64,000 nt of DNA from Trichoplusia ni (lineage: Eukaryota > Arthropoda > Insecta > Lepidoptera > Noctuidae): NCBI RefSeq assembly GCF_003590095.1, contig NC_039499.1, forward strand, positions 1,736,001-1,800,000. The letters are read 5' to 3'. The position numbers and the translations under genes were made by a program. Shown piece by piece: positions 49,144-62,300 of this stretch. Within the stretch, counting starts at the first letter, position 1, and the number at the start of each line of letters is the position of its first letter. The notes beneath the pieces were generated by a model, which had not been told where the DNA came from, did no database searches, and saw only the letters and a program-made list of their open reading frames with translations.

Positions 49144-49439
49144 TCCTACTACTATTATAAAGGCGAACGTTTGTAAGTATGGATGTATGGATGTTTGCTA
49201 CTCTTTCACGTAAAAACTACTGAATGGATTTGAATGAAACTTTACCACAATATAGCTTATACATCAGAATAACACATAGGCTACAATTTTTGAGGTTTCT
49301 AATGTGAGGTCGTAAAAAAACACATTTTTTGCGCTTACATTGCAAACGCTGACTGAATCCTACAAGATAGATAGAAGGCAGGTATAAATTATAACTTATA
49401 TCTTCTAACCACGCGGACGAAGTCGCGGGCAACAGTTAG
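49144..49439 (+). mobile_element. Non-autonomous Helitron-like element, copy 2
   Basis: A 296-bp element on the + strand, starting TCCTACTACTATTATAAAGG after an A and ending GCGGGCAACAGTTAG before a T. The terminal CTAG has decayed to TTAG, still CTRR-like by one transition. A CGCGGACGAAGTCGCG hairpin precedes the end. The 5' 60 bases align with the minus strand of 32511-32753 (shared GTATGGATGTTTG and surrounding bases). There is no target duplication and no coding capacity. Confidence 0.65.
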
Positions 49440-49544
49440 TTTTATAATATGCTCGGACTAAAATACCCTAGAGTAAAGTGGCAGTAATATTTATTTGTCC
49501 CAATAACAGTCTGCCTTATGACTTATGGAGCTTGGTATACAACT

Positions 49545-49618
49545 AGCATCACCATCGTCATCCGCAGCCTTTATTCTCTCACTGCTGGGTATAAGCCTCC
49601 CCTTTCTCCTACAAATGT
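49545..49618 (-). mobile_element. RTE-type LINE 3' end remnant
   Basis: On the minus strand GGGGAGGCTTATACCCAGCA encodes GEAYTQQ with the following Trp codon changed to TGA, then AATAAAGGCTGC and a GATGACGATGGTGATG tail. It is the same kind of 3' end as at 35655-35739, but a different, more decayed family member. No clear target duplication. Confidence 0.6.
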
Positions 49619-50340
49619 ACATGGTATTAACATTTATTTTTATAAATCTTATTAAAAACAGAAGCAATCTGTTCATTATATCCACCAGAACAGACACTTG
49701 TCTTCTTTTGAAACCCTTTTAACGTTCCGTCTTACATTTATAATGCAATAATTTTACCAAGTCAACCACAAAACAGCATCAGGTCACAGCTTGAAGCATT
49801 GCACGTCAATAAAACATTACGGTTTAGAACTATAACAGTGAATTAGCAGTGACAAGCCACTGGTCCATAACTCGCAGCTATTTGTAGTAACCAATTCCTG
49901 TTCACTTAGAATTTATGTAACAAGATGTATGTGTTACACTTTCGTTTTGGGAAGATTTTGATATATTTTTCGTTTTGATATTATATTAGGCTTTAGAGTT
50001 TAGAATAGTATTTTTTACGAAGTTAAAAATGTATAACTTTATAGTTTATGTCGGTATAACCTGACTATCTCCCTATATTTATGAATTTTAGTAAGCCGAC
50101 TCAAACTAAACGCAGAATAATATGGTTTAGGCAATAAGGGCGCAACATTTCATTGATATCCAATAAATAAAACCGTACTACAGCACTCCTACTACCCAAA
50201 TACATAACAATAGACAAAGAAATATAGAGTAGCATAACAGAACGAATAGATTCGCAGACGAATAGGAAACGACAAGAGTGGACAATCAAAAGGCAATTGA
50301 CGTGCGTTACGACACGACACAGTCGTCTCCTCCCATCTCC

Positions 50341-50367
50341 CGTAAATGCCATAAATGTCGTAAATGT
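50341..50367. repeat. Three-copy 9-bp tandem repeat
   Basis: Units CGTAAATGC, CATAAATGT and CGTAAATGT follow head to tail, then a half-matching CGTTTACGA. Minor. Confidence 0.65.
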
Positions 50368-53300
50368 CGTTTACGAAGCCGCAGTAATAAATCACGACTT
50401 TAAAAATATAGCAGCGGAATATTTCGGAAAATTAAAATTTTCACTTCCACAGGAAATGTTCGATGTTTTATGCGGTTTCATATTGGTTGCTGTTTAAAAA
50501 TATGATGCACTTTGTAAAGCGGTAGTGAAACACCGTGACACATGCGTTTGACCAATTATTTGTGGGTTTTATAAATATTGTAATGTGTTTCGTTTAATTA
50601 TATTTTGTAAATATTTGATTGCCGGTAAATTTATGGATTTGTTACTTTATAAACTTGTTTGGTTTGTGTTTTGAAATGTTAGGTTTTTATGTTCCATTGA
50701 TTAGTAGATTAGTTTTCAGGAATACGATATACGTTTATAGGTATCAAACTTCAAAATATACTAGCCAGAGTTAATAATAATCAATGTGAATAATCGTGTA
50801 AATGAAATCATCAAAGAAGTTTAAAACAGATACAATTAGAAAGGATACAGACGAAAGTGAAAAGATCCATTAGAACGTTTACAAGGCAGAGATAACCCAA
50901 GAATTCGAATTTATAAAGCCTTACATACACGAGTTAACGTAATACAATGTTCTCCGTTTCATTAAAATAACAGACCGTCCTAAAGAGGTTGCGATTAAAC
51001 TGTCCTAATTGTTTCAGACTTCCTCCAAAATATGAAAGTAAAATGTCTGTTACACTAACAAGAACTTTTGTATAATGAATAAAGTTTAAAATGGAACACA
51101 CTTTTCATTTTAAGTGGCCGTTAGGGCCTATCAAGCCATTATGACTATGGAAGAGGAACGTATATTTTTTCCTTCTATACCGTCTGTCTTTGACGCCTTA
51201 TCTTGCATCTTTCGCGAAAATACGATACGGCCACAACCAGCCCGCGTGAGAGTCAATTAAAAAATGAGCGTTATTTTTTTGAAACATTTCGCTAAAATAG
51301 TTAAAACCGCGGTCCGTAACGAATTGCGCCGTGAAAAAAACCTTTTATGTTGTAAGTTATATGGGCTTTTATTTGGAGGCCAATTAAAAATTCCTTTTCC
51401 CGCTGTACGCGGTCCCTAGGGCTCCCTTTTGTCGCGGCCGGATCTGTGGAGCCCCGCCTGTCTGGTATGACTCTTAAATTTCATCTAGTCAGCCCTAACG
51501 AGACAACGAGAAACTGTCTCAAATTTATCGAGACTTGGACGAACAATATCTTCTGCGGGCTTAGTGTTCGTGTACCTGGGATTTTGTACTCGAGTTTTGT
51601 ACTGCTTTTGGAAGGCAACCACTTGTAAATAATGAACTTGTTTTTTTAACTTTATAGTAAAATAAAACTGTTATGATTTTCAAATATAGCTTTTATATGT
51701 AGTATTAGATACTCCGTGATTCATGAGGTATTATAAAAACTTATGACAGTGATAACATTTTAAAAACTACGTATAAAATAATGATACATTTTTACTGTTG
51801 TAATCTTTATTGCTTTTATAACATTAAACCAGTGTAAAAGTTCAAATGTTTGGTAACAGTAGTGGAGCTACAATTTTAATTTAAAAGTGTTCATAAATTT
51901 CAAAACAGCAATTGCCGTTAAATGTACTACAGCATTTTACATCAGCTACAATAAAACAGTACAATAAAATGCTATAAATATCCAGAATCGCGACGGAATA
52001 ATACTAAAAACTCAAAAAGCAGTCAGTAGCCAGTCATCCAAGTGTAAAAAGTGCTTAATTAATTTCCGATGCGTATTCCCCCGAATCACGTTCGCCTTTA
52101 AACGCATTTAATTCGCCATGATCATAAATTCATATTGCCACCTAACACGTTCACCGTTCTCTGGCTGAATTCGAAAATGCGACGGCTATACTAGTCGCCG
52201 ACGTCCATGGAAATAAAATGCTTTCCAATGCAGCCATTGAAGTATGTTACCGTGCACCAGCATAAATTTGCTGTAGTACGCTATTTGAATTATTGCATAA
52301 CTTGTAAACACGTTTAGACCAGGCGCGCTCGCAACTCGGGGACATTCCTTTTTTCTCTTATCGACACCTTTAAAATATGGAGCGCACGCGTTCTACGATA
52401 TAAGTACATTTCGCGACTGAGTGTCAAGCCACGCTGAAATATTAACTTTTTTAATGTAGGTTTTACTCCAAATTCATTTAAACAAAATCTCAGTTGTTTA
52501 CAAGCTCAAATCTCTCGACATAATAAAGTGGTTCCGTGTAGTAAAGTTTCACTTGTAGTACAGAACCTTCACTTTAAGGGATTTAGCATTTTCTTCCGTT
52601 TAGAGAGGTTCTCTCAGACCGAGCGCTGCAGAATATTTCTGAAGTGAAAGTTAATTTTCAAATAAGTATAACAAGTCTCGTTCCACGTAAACGCTCTTGT
52701 TATGTTATACTCCCCGTAGTTAGTAGTTAGCGGTAACGTCTAGAGCGGCTACTCGGTTCGCTAAGTGATTTTTATCGTCCGACGATTACGTTCCGACAAC
52801 ATTGAGAACACACATTTGTGTGCCACCACTACATAATGTAGTCTCGGCTTGTTTTTGCGCTGGATTACCCGTTTAAACAAACGGACCAGCCGGAACACCA
52901 AATAAAGGGGAAATACTAACCAACGCCCGCGTTATTCTTACAAAATTAACTCATAACACCAAGAGCTCGTTGATTTTTTTTCGTCCGTAATCTGCTTTAA
53001 TGGGCACGGGGCCAGTCGCTTTCGTAAATCGGTTGCACGCGACCACCGCGAAATGGGAATCTTTAAATAGTGTACATACATTTTTGATGTCGCTTTAATG
53101 TCACGCCCAGGCCCGATTGTGGCAACAATTAGCGTTATAACGAGTTCATTAATGATGGACGATATAAAGGCAGTTTAAAAACTGGCCTTTTATTTAGTGC
53201 AAGATAACAGCTGGTCGTAAACAACTGCGCAGTTCAGAATTCTGAGCTTTATGGGATTGGCGTTTAAATTTTTTAAATCCGACACAAAAAAAGAAATACT

Positions 53301-56300
53301 TACTACGAAAAAAATACTCCAGGAGAATTTAATAAAGGGATTAAGTTTATGATACATATGTAAATGTATATTAGAGGCGTAGGTTGGAGAAAAACAAGCG
53401 CTTCGCATGCGGCCCCGAAATAATAAGTTGAAGTAGAGTTCATGTCGCGCCCGCCCACCTGAAGAGATTGGGGGGACAGGAATGCTTAATATAGAGTCCT
53501 TTACTTGCACCGGCTCGCCAAATAACATTGCCGACTTCGCCAGCATTACCTACGAACGCTCCGCTCGACTCTCTCCTTGTGACAGATTTTCCTCAGTTTT
53601 GTCTTTATTATTTTAGAGACGTTTTACGGCGAATACATTTACATTTTGCTAAGCAAACAATTTGTTTTGCCTTCAAAGTAGATGAAATTGAAAATACAAC
53701 AAATAGACAAATAGTCACTTCTTTATTTTAGGATGAATCCAAGTTTTCCAAAATTAAAAGAACTCGCAAAGTTGAATGCGGAGTTTTCATATACGCCGTG
53801 ACATTGCAAACAATCCGACGTCCGTAGCAACGGCTATACGCAATCCGTAAACTAAATAATATACCAAGTATTTTGCTTGCATGTTTACGTTTGGCTGACA
53901 GGCATTCATTCTATGCACGAAAAGTTTCTCCCAGTCGTGTCAGTTCGGAACTTCCCGAGCTCGGACATCAGGAACCGTGGATAGTTGCACAATGGAATAA
54001 AGTAACATCGGAAGCTCGTTGGAGTTAATAAATAATACAGAAGCGGAGTGACATGCGCAGAGTGCAGTTCGTACCGGCCCTAAGTCTGTTTTGACTGCAA
54101 ATATCTGCTCCGGATGTCTGCCGGTCCAGCCGACGTAGATTGTTTGGTAACTAGATAGGTCATTGATCAATCAAACAAACAGGATTAGAGAACTGCCTAG
54201 CGGTACGGCTCTGCGCTTGACGTGATCGAGTTCTTGGATTTATGAAGTTGGCCGAAGGATATTGGATGCGAGTGGCATTATGCAGCCCGTAATGGATGCT
54301 CTGATAAGAGCATCTGTAAGTAGCGGAGTTCTAAATCTATGAGGATAGGTATCTATCATAGGCAATGAATATCTTAAATATTATGTTTCTGTTATGTTTT
54401 AGTATACAGAAATTTGCTTGATAAAAGTGTCACGGAAATGTTTACGACTTAAACAAATAAAAATATTAGCTAACTTACCAGGAGTCTTCACAATCGTTTT
54501 TAATTTCCAATTTTAAGTAAATATTTAAAATACGGCGTAAACTTAAACCAATTTTCGCTTCGTTTCACCAAAACATACCAAACTCCATCATGAATGCACC
54601 TCTAAAGCTTTTGATACTAAAAGATACTGCCTAAATTCGGACCAGACAAAAGGTGCAACGTATCCAGCCGCTCGGTTATCAACGTTGGCTAGCGGACGGT
54701 GCGTAATCTTTGTCTCACGAGACCACCGACCGCATTGTGCTAATGCCCAACCGGCTTTCGTACTGACCTGAATCGCTAGATAAGCTTAAACTTTGTACCT
54801 TCCTGTCAATTGTAGAGTCTATTGAATTTTTAAGTGCTGGAGAACGGTTGTGTTTTGTTTTAATAGGTTTAGTTTTGTTTTGGAATTGATTTTCGTTTAT
54901 TTTTAATGGGAGCGATTGAGAGTTTTGTTCTTTAAATGTTTTTTGGGCGATTGTACTTTTGTTAGTATTTTTTTTGTGGAGACCGCTTCTTTGGCCGCTT
55001 TTATTTTGAGGGTATGTGCCTTTCATCAAACATATTTTTAAAGAATGTTTTTTTGGAGTCGTCTGAAATGTTTTCAATATATGTAGCTGCATTTGCCGGA
55101 TTAGAAATTAATTATTTGCTAATTTTAAACGGACTCTGAAATGTATTCATGGGACTATAAAAATGAATATTAATTTTTCAAAAAGAAAGAAAATACACCG
55201 TGTGATGAATTGCTATACGCAATATTCCCAGCCAAGTTCCAAATTATGAACCAAAAGCAACAATTCACAAGCAACAGTAAAATAAAAAAAAACTACGGTA
55301 ATAAAACATTTTCCCTCCAAATTAATCATATAGAGGTAAAACAGTTATAACATAAACTAGAAAAGCGTGACAGCTACGTCTGGGACGAAGTAAATAAACG
55401 ACGGCAACACTTAAACAAATGTAAACGAAATTAACAGGGGCATTAAGAAAAGAGAACTATGTCGTTAAGGTCCCTAGCAATTGTAGCGAACGTGTAACAC
55501 ACACTGAAGGAAAAGGGCGATGAATAAAACACACGTTAATAGGTGTACGTCTAGCAACACAAAGCGGCCACATTAACGCCTAACGAATAAGGTGCCTCTG
55601 ATGGATAAGATTACGTCTCTCCTCTTCCGCCGTTTACGCTTTCGACGCCGGTGCTTAGGAGAAAGTAATATCTGACAAAGTGGATAAAATATATTTCGGT
55701 TGCACTTAGATGTGAAGCGCGGCCAAGGAGGGCAGCGTGCCGGTTCCCACGCGGCCGCCTATCTCATGTTACACCCAAAAGAATCCCATTTTTTTCTCAC
55801 AGAATTAAACGAGCGATAAAATTCTTGCGACGTCGCATGAAAATGTGCGTTACCTGCCTTGCATATTTATGCGTGCCCCAGTAATGACGTTTGTCGAGCC
55901 TCCCTAGCCCGGTTTCATTACTGCTTGTCTCGCCGAGCGTTAAAGCAAACCCTACTTTACAAACAATCTGTGTCAAGTGTTTTCCAATCGCGTCGCAACT
56001 TGTTTGCATTTTTCTGTACAGAATGAGTTAAAGCTGTATCAATTAAAATAACGCCACGTAACATTGTTGGCGTGCTGTTATTTGTCTACGTTGAAGCGCG
56101 CCTCGTTAAGTCTTTCTTGTTGAGGTGTTTCGGTGGCGCTTTCTCTTTCAGCTGTATGGCTCAGGTATTACAGCGTCTCGTTCTCGCGATGGCATTTACA
56201 CTAGCTTATGCTAAGAATGTGGGTACATAAGTCGTCACTAAACATTAACTCTGGCTTAAGTGTGCAATATCATTTATCTCGGCAGCGAGGGTAAATATTG

Positions 56301-57464
56301 TTCTTAATTTAATTCAAGTTAGTGGGAGCGCACGTGGATGACGGCGCGAGCGGCACTGCGAGCCGCAAGTCGCGCGTTGCACATCGAATATTTCAAGGGG
56401 AAACGGCACAGAATATACTCGCAATAGCTCGCCCCTAATCTTGAGCCAAGTCGAGTGTTGCACCTGCAGCCAAATTCGTTCCAATTAGGAGGAGTTAGAG
56501 TGCGCGTTGCTGACTGAACAGCAAATGATGCGGTCCCCACTTAACGCCGCCCCGGGCGACACTCACGTGTCGTCTGCACGTAAATAAATTCAGTTACCGC
56601 TTGCACTGAGTGCGCGTCATTAAACTTTCTTGTCCTTAACTCAACCCTGACGTGTGACGTTTGTTAATTATCAGGATTTAACAACATGTTGATCGAATTG
56701 CGTTCGCAGTGTGTTCGCATATTAAGTTCCGCTCAGTTTCTGATACGGAGAATGTTTGTTTAATAACCAAGTGTATGTACCGACTTATTAAGTGTTCCCT
56801 AATTTGATGCATATTGAAGTCGCAGTACGGTATAATTAAAGTCTTAATTTAAACTTTACTAACATCACATGCAGTGTGTAGTGTCGTCGTTGTACGATGA
56901 ACTGAAACAATGAACTATTATTGCTGCACGTTACCGCAATGACTTCAAAATACACAACTTCAAACACAACGATAAAACTGTTTGCTTAATATAAAATTTA
57001 GCGTAATCGACTAAGCGTCGATGCGATCGTAGCGAGTACATAAAGTGAACATGCTCTTTCGCTACCAGTAGTGATATCCCACTAATGTGCTTTCGCCTAC
57101 AATCTTTTCTTGCGATGACACGCAAAATTTTTCCGGCTGTCTAAATGAATTTGTATTCTATGTGGTATAGATTAAAGCAGCATTTAGTTTATTTTGGTGG
57201 TTAGGAGTTAGGATAATTCGTAAGTTAAGGTGGGTGATGTCAATCTTTATCGCAAGGGAAGTTGTAGGAAGGGGGAGGTCACAGCCGACTGGAGGGTGCG
57301 CCGCTGCGTCGATTGTAATCACGCAAATGGCTCCATATCAAAATGTCACATTTGTATCGATATTTTCCTGTCATTTTGCGCAGGAGTATTGAACTTTGAG
57401 GTGATTTTAGAAATAGAAAAATTGGCGGGTTGATTAACATTGATATTTGATAACAACGTATCGA

Positions 57465-57480
57465 ATATATATATATATAT
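57465..57480. repeat. (AT)8 microsatellite
   Basis: Eight AT dinucleotides in a row. Likely polymorphic; no other significance seen. Confidence 0.9.
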
Positions 57481-59274
57481 AGCTATAATCTGCAGTCACA
57501 CAATCCATACAGTTTCTTACAAGACACTGATGCAGAGAAGTTGTGAAAAAGTTTTGCTGACTCATCAATTTTCGCGAATTCCTTTTAGCAAATCCAGTAG
57601 TGAGAACTCTCCTGAATAGTAACTGAAACATAACGTAGACATTTTTTCATGATCAGGTCCAAAGTCCAAACCCCGTACTGTTCATTCCAATCAAGTATAC
57701 CTACTGTACGTTTGTCAATACCTGCAGACAGACGCTTACGTTGTAGAATCACCCTCGGTCTTGTAAATAAGAGAGCAACCATATTTTATGTATTCAATTA
57801 CAAATGGAATGACATTTTCGATGTACAAAAGGCGTCGTTTCAAAAAGCAATTATCGTTAAACGTTTACGAAACAATAAAAAAATCACGGGGTCACGTATT
57901 AAACAGTCTTTTTGGTGAGTTTGGTTTTATTTTTCTATCGACGCAGGCTGCCGGCTCGCCACTGACTGCGATCGCCTCCATTAAAATAACTCGTTAAAAT
58001 TTATCATCGACCCGCTTAATCGCTTTAGCGCCACCATCTGGGATTTTATGATTTTTCTGCTTGCTCTGTATACTTTCGTGGTCATTTTACAACGTTTACA
58101 AAATTGCTTGCGTGAGGTGGTTAAAAGCTTTCCAACAACATTTTACATCTCCGCTTTTGCGGGTAGTGATATTTTTTGTGTCAACTTCGGGTGGGCCCCG
58201 CCGTACGTTATAATAATTACAATTTACATTTTCATCAAAAAAATACAATTTGTCTTGGTGGAAATCCAATTTAATCAAATTATACCGGATTTTCTGCAGC
58301 CTTGGTGTACCGTGGCGCACTCAGAAGATAATTAAATAATTAAGAATGTATGAATGACGCTGTAAAGCGGTTTCCCTGATATTGTAATAATGCAGTCCTC
58401 TTGGGCAAAATCTTTTAAATTATTCTCTCACGCTTTTGCTTCGTAATTACGCGGACGTGGATGCCTACCGGCTCCCGCGTCTATTGTGCGCTATACGACT
58501 TAAAATGTACGTAATATTTAAAGATTTGATGAATTAATTTAGACTATAATTTCTTCGGAAATCTCAGTCTTGAAAACAGAAAACAACAGAGATTGAAAAA
58601 TGAATTAAAGGCCCAATTGTAAGGGTTTTTATACATAGACAGTCCTAGCAGTATTTCTAACTGTACAGAATTGCACACCACGCCCCCTTCTACATTCGTC
58701 ATTTTCAAAAGTAAGACTTGCACTAAAAAATCGTGAAGCATTTCTGCTGAATGTGGAAAACGTTCGACAAAACGGTTAGCACGAGTGGAAATGAAACGTT
58801 TTACCTCTAAAATGTCAAAGGTAGCTTCTTTGGGTTTATATTTTGCGTTTATAGCGGTCAACGGCGCGTCGAGATACGAGCAAAAAGACCTGGAGCGACC
58901 GCTCGCTGCCGGGAGAAAATCTGAGGGCTTAAACAGTGCCACGTATGAAATAGTAGAGCTCGGTTACATGAAAAAGACGAGAGGCGAAATCGAGTGACAG
59001 GACCACGGCGCAGGATTTTCAGTCCGATGGTTTTTTGCAGCCGGGATTTTAGGACTGGACATTGCAGCCGCAGAGGCGATGCGAATTTATCGTGCCCGCT
59101 TCCCAGACGGACGTGCGGTCCATGATTAGTTGGGCTCGACGCGTCTCAGTGATCTTTTTACATTTACAAAGTCACCAAGCCACACGCTCCCCTTTCAAAT
59201 TCTGAACCTAACCTCGCATCGAGGGTATTGTTTTAAATTCAAAATGTGCTAAAATATTGTGTTTTCAATTTCAG

Positions 59275-59316
59275 ATTGACCCCAAAGTGGCCTTCCCCAG
59301 GAGAGCACACCCAAAG
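59275..59316 (+). CDS. Rbp6: Rbp6 (Musashi family) exon C, RRM1 strand 4 and linker
   Basis: A 42-nt exon of 14 whole codons, IDPKVAFPRRAHPK, flanked by TTTCAATTTCAG (AG at 59273-59274) and AAG|GTAAGC at 59316/59317. It forms the last strand of RRM1 and the basic linker to RRM2. From memory of the family, VAFPRR(A)(H/Q)PK is shared by insect Rbp6 and vertebrate MSI1/2, while Drosophila musashi has a different linker, so Rbp6 is the better name. Both boundaries are phase 0, so this very short exon could be skipped without a frameshift, removing an RRM1 strand. The next exon should begin the RRM2 segment (MVT..TKKIFVGGL); I do not find it before 64000. Confidence 0.95.
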
Positions 59317-62300
59317 GTAAGCTTTTGATAACATTTCATCATTCTGCGGTTAGACGTAAATTGAAAATTAAACCTTTATAATAAACTCATTCCGACATTA
59401 TATTGCCACAAAACGGCGAAGCAACGTTGCAAAGTTACGACATATTATGACTGTAAAGCAACCAGTTCCACGCGGGTTGTTTATTTTCAAACATTTACAC
59501 AAAATATTATTTTAGGCTGGACATAACTCGCGCTCGCTATTAAGATGTTGGTTCACGGTGCATAAATAACTAAGGGCTAATAATTTAGTATGCGGGCTGT
59601 GATCTCGGGTCCGTCCGTAACCTAGATAGTCCTGTGATTGAATCGCATAACACTCTATTTAGTCCATTTCCTTTTTCCCTCGGTTTTCGTTAGTAAGGTT
59701 ATTTAATATTGTAATACAAATAACATTGTGGATGGATTGGCTTATCGATGTTCCTTTTTTATGTTGTTATACGAAAATATCATTTATTCCTCCGTAATGA
59801 AGTTACATGAATACTGTTTCCAAACGTTTATTGACATTATTCTTACGCCATACTATCAGTACATTCCACAATAAAACAACAAAAAAATTCTACTAAAATC
59901 GGCTTATATTATTATTTATGAGCTATACTAATATCAAATACTTTGAAAATGTTAGGTATTGATAACACTGAATAGTTCTAAATTAATAATCCACCCGATC
60001 GAAATTAATAAATAACACAAATGAAAAACAATTACAACAATGAAACGCCCTATAGCTAATAAGACAAAAGTCAACTTTATAAGGTAAAGTCAATACAAAC
60101 AGTTTTAGCAGCATGGTGTTCAACCTTACGCCGACTATCGTTTACTTTTCACTATTAACACAAACACTTCCGTGTATTTGAATTGAGGGTTCACACTATC
60201 TTCCTCACTATTGGGCAAAGAAGAAATACCATTATCATCTTATAACATCATCTCCACCAGTTACCATACAACTTTATAGCCCACGTAATTATCCAAGCTT
60301 ATAACCCATATAAAGGAAAAATAAACGAATTCTGCTTACCCACAAAGATGAAAGCTTACCATATTATTTCATTACTCAAAGTAAACCATACTAAAATATT
60401 AGTAGGCAGTTACATTTTGGCAGTATTTTTATGTTCTCAAAGTTGCAAATTTAACTCAAAGGTTTCTTTAAAACGTGCATAATGTAGACATTTTTGAATT
60501 CAGCAACGGGTACTATAATAGCTTCGTCTGCAGAGGGGTTCGGCACATATTTACAAGGGTAATAAAAACAATAGAATTCAGAAATAGCTTGCATGGAAAA
60601 AACGTGGAGGAGGCAAAGGACTTGTGCAAAGGTTTTAGTGAGGGGTGCTCATTGTAACAAGCTATTCATCAAAGACTCTAGGGTGAAGATTTGCCAGACC
60701 CTGCAATGTTTTGACACGGAGATCAAAAGTAGAAAAAACAAAAAGGAAAACTTTCACAAGAACCTGCAAAATAGCTTTCGTAGTCAAAATTAGCGTTTTA
60801 TATTTTGCATTGCCATTTATGATTAAATAATAATAATAAAATCATCAAATAAAACAGTGTAATAGCTATTTTACATACATAAATAAAATAAAACTAAAAG
60901 CTGGAACGAAAATACTATGACACTTTTATTTAGTTAGCTGCAATATTTCCTCGTATCGTGAACACATATTGCGATCACCCAATTCATTTACCAGCCTGGT
61001 GATTATGGCAATATTCTTTTATGAGCGTTCATGCAGTGGGCAATTAGAAGGCCTATGTTTAGCAGCGGCCGGTAGCAAGCCAGAATGATGATTGATACGT
61101 TTTAACTTCGATTAATTTAATTTGTGAACTCCGAAAAACCGTGCTCGCTTGGTTTTAATAGAAAATGCCTTACCATTTTCAACTTAATATTAATATATCA
61201 TGGAAATATCTGAGGAAAAATGTTTTTGCTCAATACACGTCGCATTTATTTGTTTGAAAACAACGTGTTAGAGCCATTCCATTCAGATTTTATGTTATGT
61301 CTGTTGAGAGAAAGAGTTCTTTCTTTGTCTTTACGAGAAAATCAACGATAGGATCGACACTTCAACTTACTTGCTCTTTTATTATCGATGACTAGATTAA
61401 ATGTAATCTATTTTTCTCACTTGAAACATTTTCCAGACTAGATTTTAGTAAGGAATTAGTCAAAGCTATAAAACACTTAATTTTTTCACTTAGTAACAGC
61501 ACGTAAGTCTGTGCATAATTTTCCAAGTTTTTGTTGAACACAAAATATTAAGCTTACAATAGTAAACATAGTTTTGCGGCTCCAGCGAGTGTAAGTTATC
61601 ATTGGTGGGTGCAAGCCGCATTTAATGTAAATTGGCGTCAGCCTCGCCCGCCCCGGCCGCATCCCAACGTTTTTACATTCAAGTAGCTTGATACTTGAGG
61701 TTTTATTTGACCTCGCACAGAATAGACGGTAAGCTCTTGCTTTTGTATTTGCACTGCTGAATACTAGAGTGTAGTCAATTGATAATTTCCACCCGCAATA
61801 AACGGACGCGAGAGAGTTTCGTGAGGTGAAAATGAGAAAGTCGACGGTGTTGTTTTGTATTAACATTTATAAAACTTGAGGTTGTCGGGGCGTCTTGCAA
61901 CAAGTGAATTTCCTTTAGAGATGCTGGAGATAAGTGAGTCTGGAGTGGCGTCTGAGCATATTACTAACAAATATAGGTATAACAAATAGAGTAACATGCG
62001 AAAATTTAAAAATCGGCGGATAGAGTCGGCACGCTACCTCCTTCTTTTTATATGGACATTAAACGTGATGGATGGTTTTAAAACATCACGTTATATTACT
62101 CTATCCGGGCAGCTCAGTGCGGTGTTGCGTGGCCGGTCAAAGGGGATGCCGGCTATGCGAATTACATGAATACATTAAGGGAGCACTGCCTCGTACATGT
62201 TACACTGTAATGCTCACGAATAAATTTAGACCATGTTCCTTCATCATAGCCCGAACGGCTACTGTGTACATGTAGATTATGAATATAGATTTCGCTTATG

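Larger units (their letters stand above)
49619..59274 (+). other. Rbp6: Rbp6 intron B, last part
   Basis: Intronic DNA up to the exon C acceptor. Contains a 9-bp tandem repeat at 50341-50367, an (AT)8 microsatellite at 57465-57480, and CpG-richer patches near 55.6-55.8, 56.3-56.6 and 58.85-59.1 kb. Several reading frames of 118-132 codons occur here, but none shows a domain, and overlapping frames on the other strand suggest chance openness. Confidence 0.7.

Noticed and set aside
53190..53546. 118-codon minus-strand frame with a hydrophobic segment
   Set aside because: The apparent membrane stretch is AT-driven; no start context or family similarity.
54715..55092. 125-codon minus-strand frame rich in Lys, Asn, Gln and Ser
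   Set aside because: The composition simply reflects an AT- and T-rich strand (long GTTTT/TTTG runs). No motif, and not flanked by promoter or polyadenylation evidence.
58544..58942. 132-codon minus-strand reading frame, the longest in the window
   Set aside because: No domain, signal peptide or splice-linked continuation is visible, and a 70-codon frame overlaps it on the other strand. By a rough estimate about one frame this long is expected by chance in this much AT-rich six-frame sequence.
61486..61866. 126-codon minus-strand frame
   Set aside because: No recognisable family and no upstream or downstream exon signals that fit; consistent with a chance frame in the intron.
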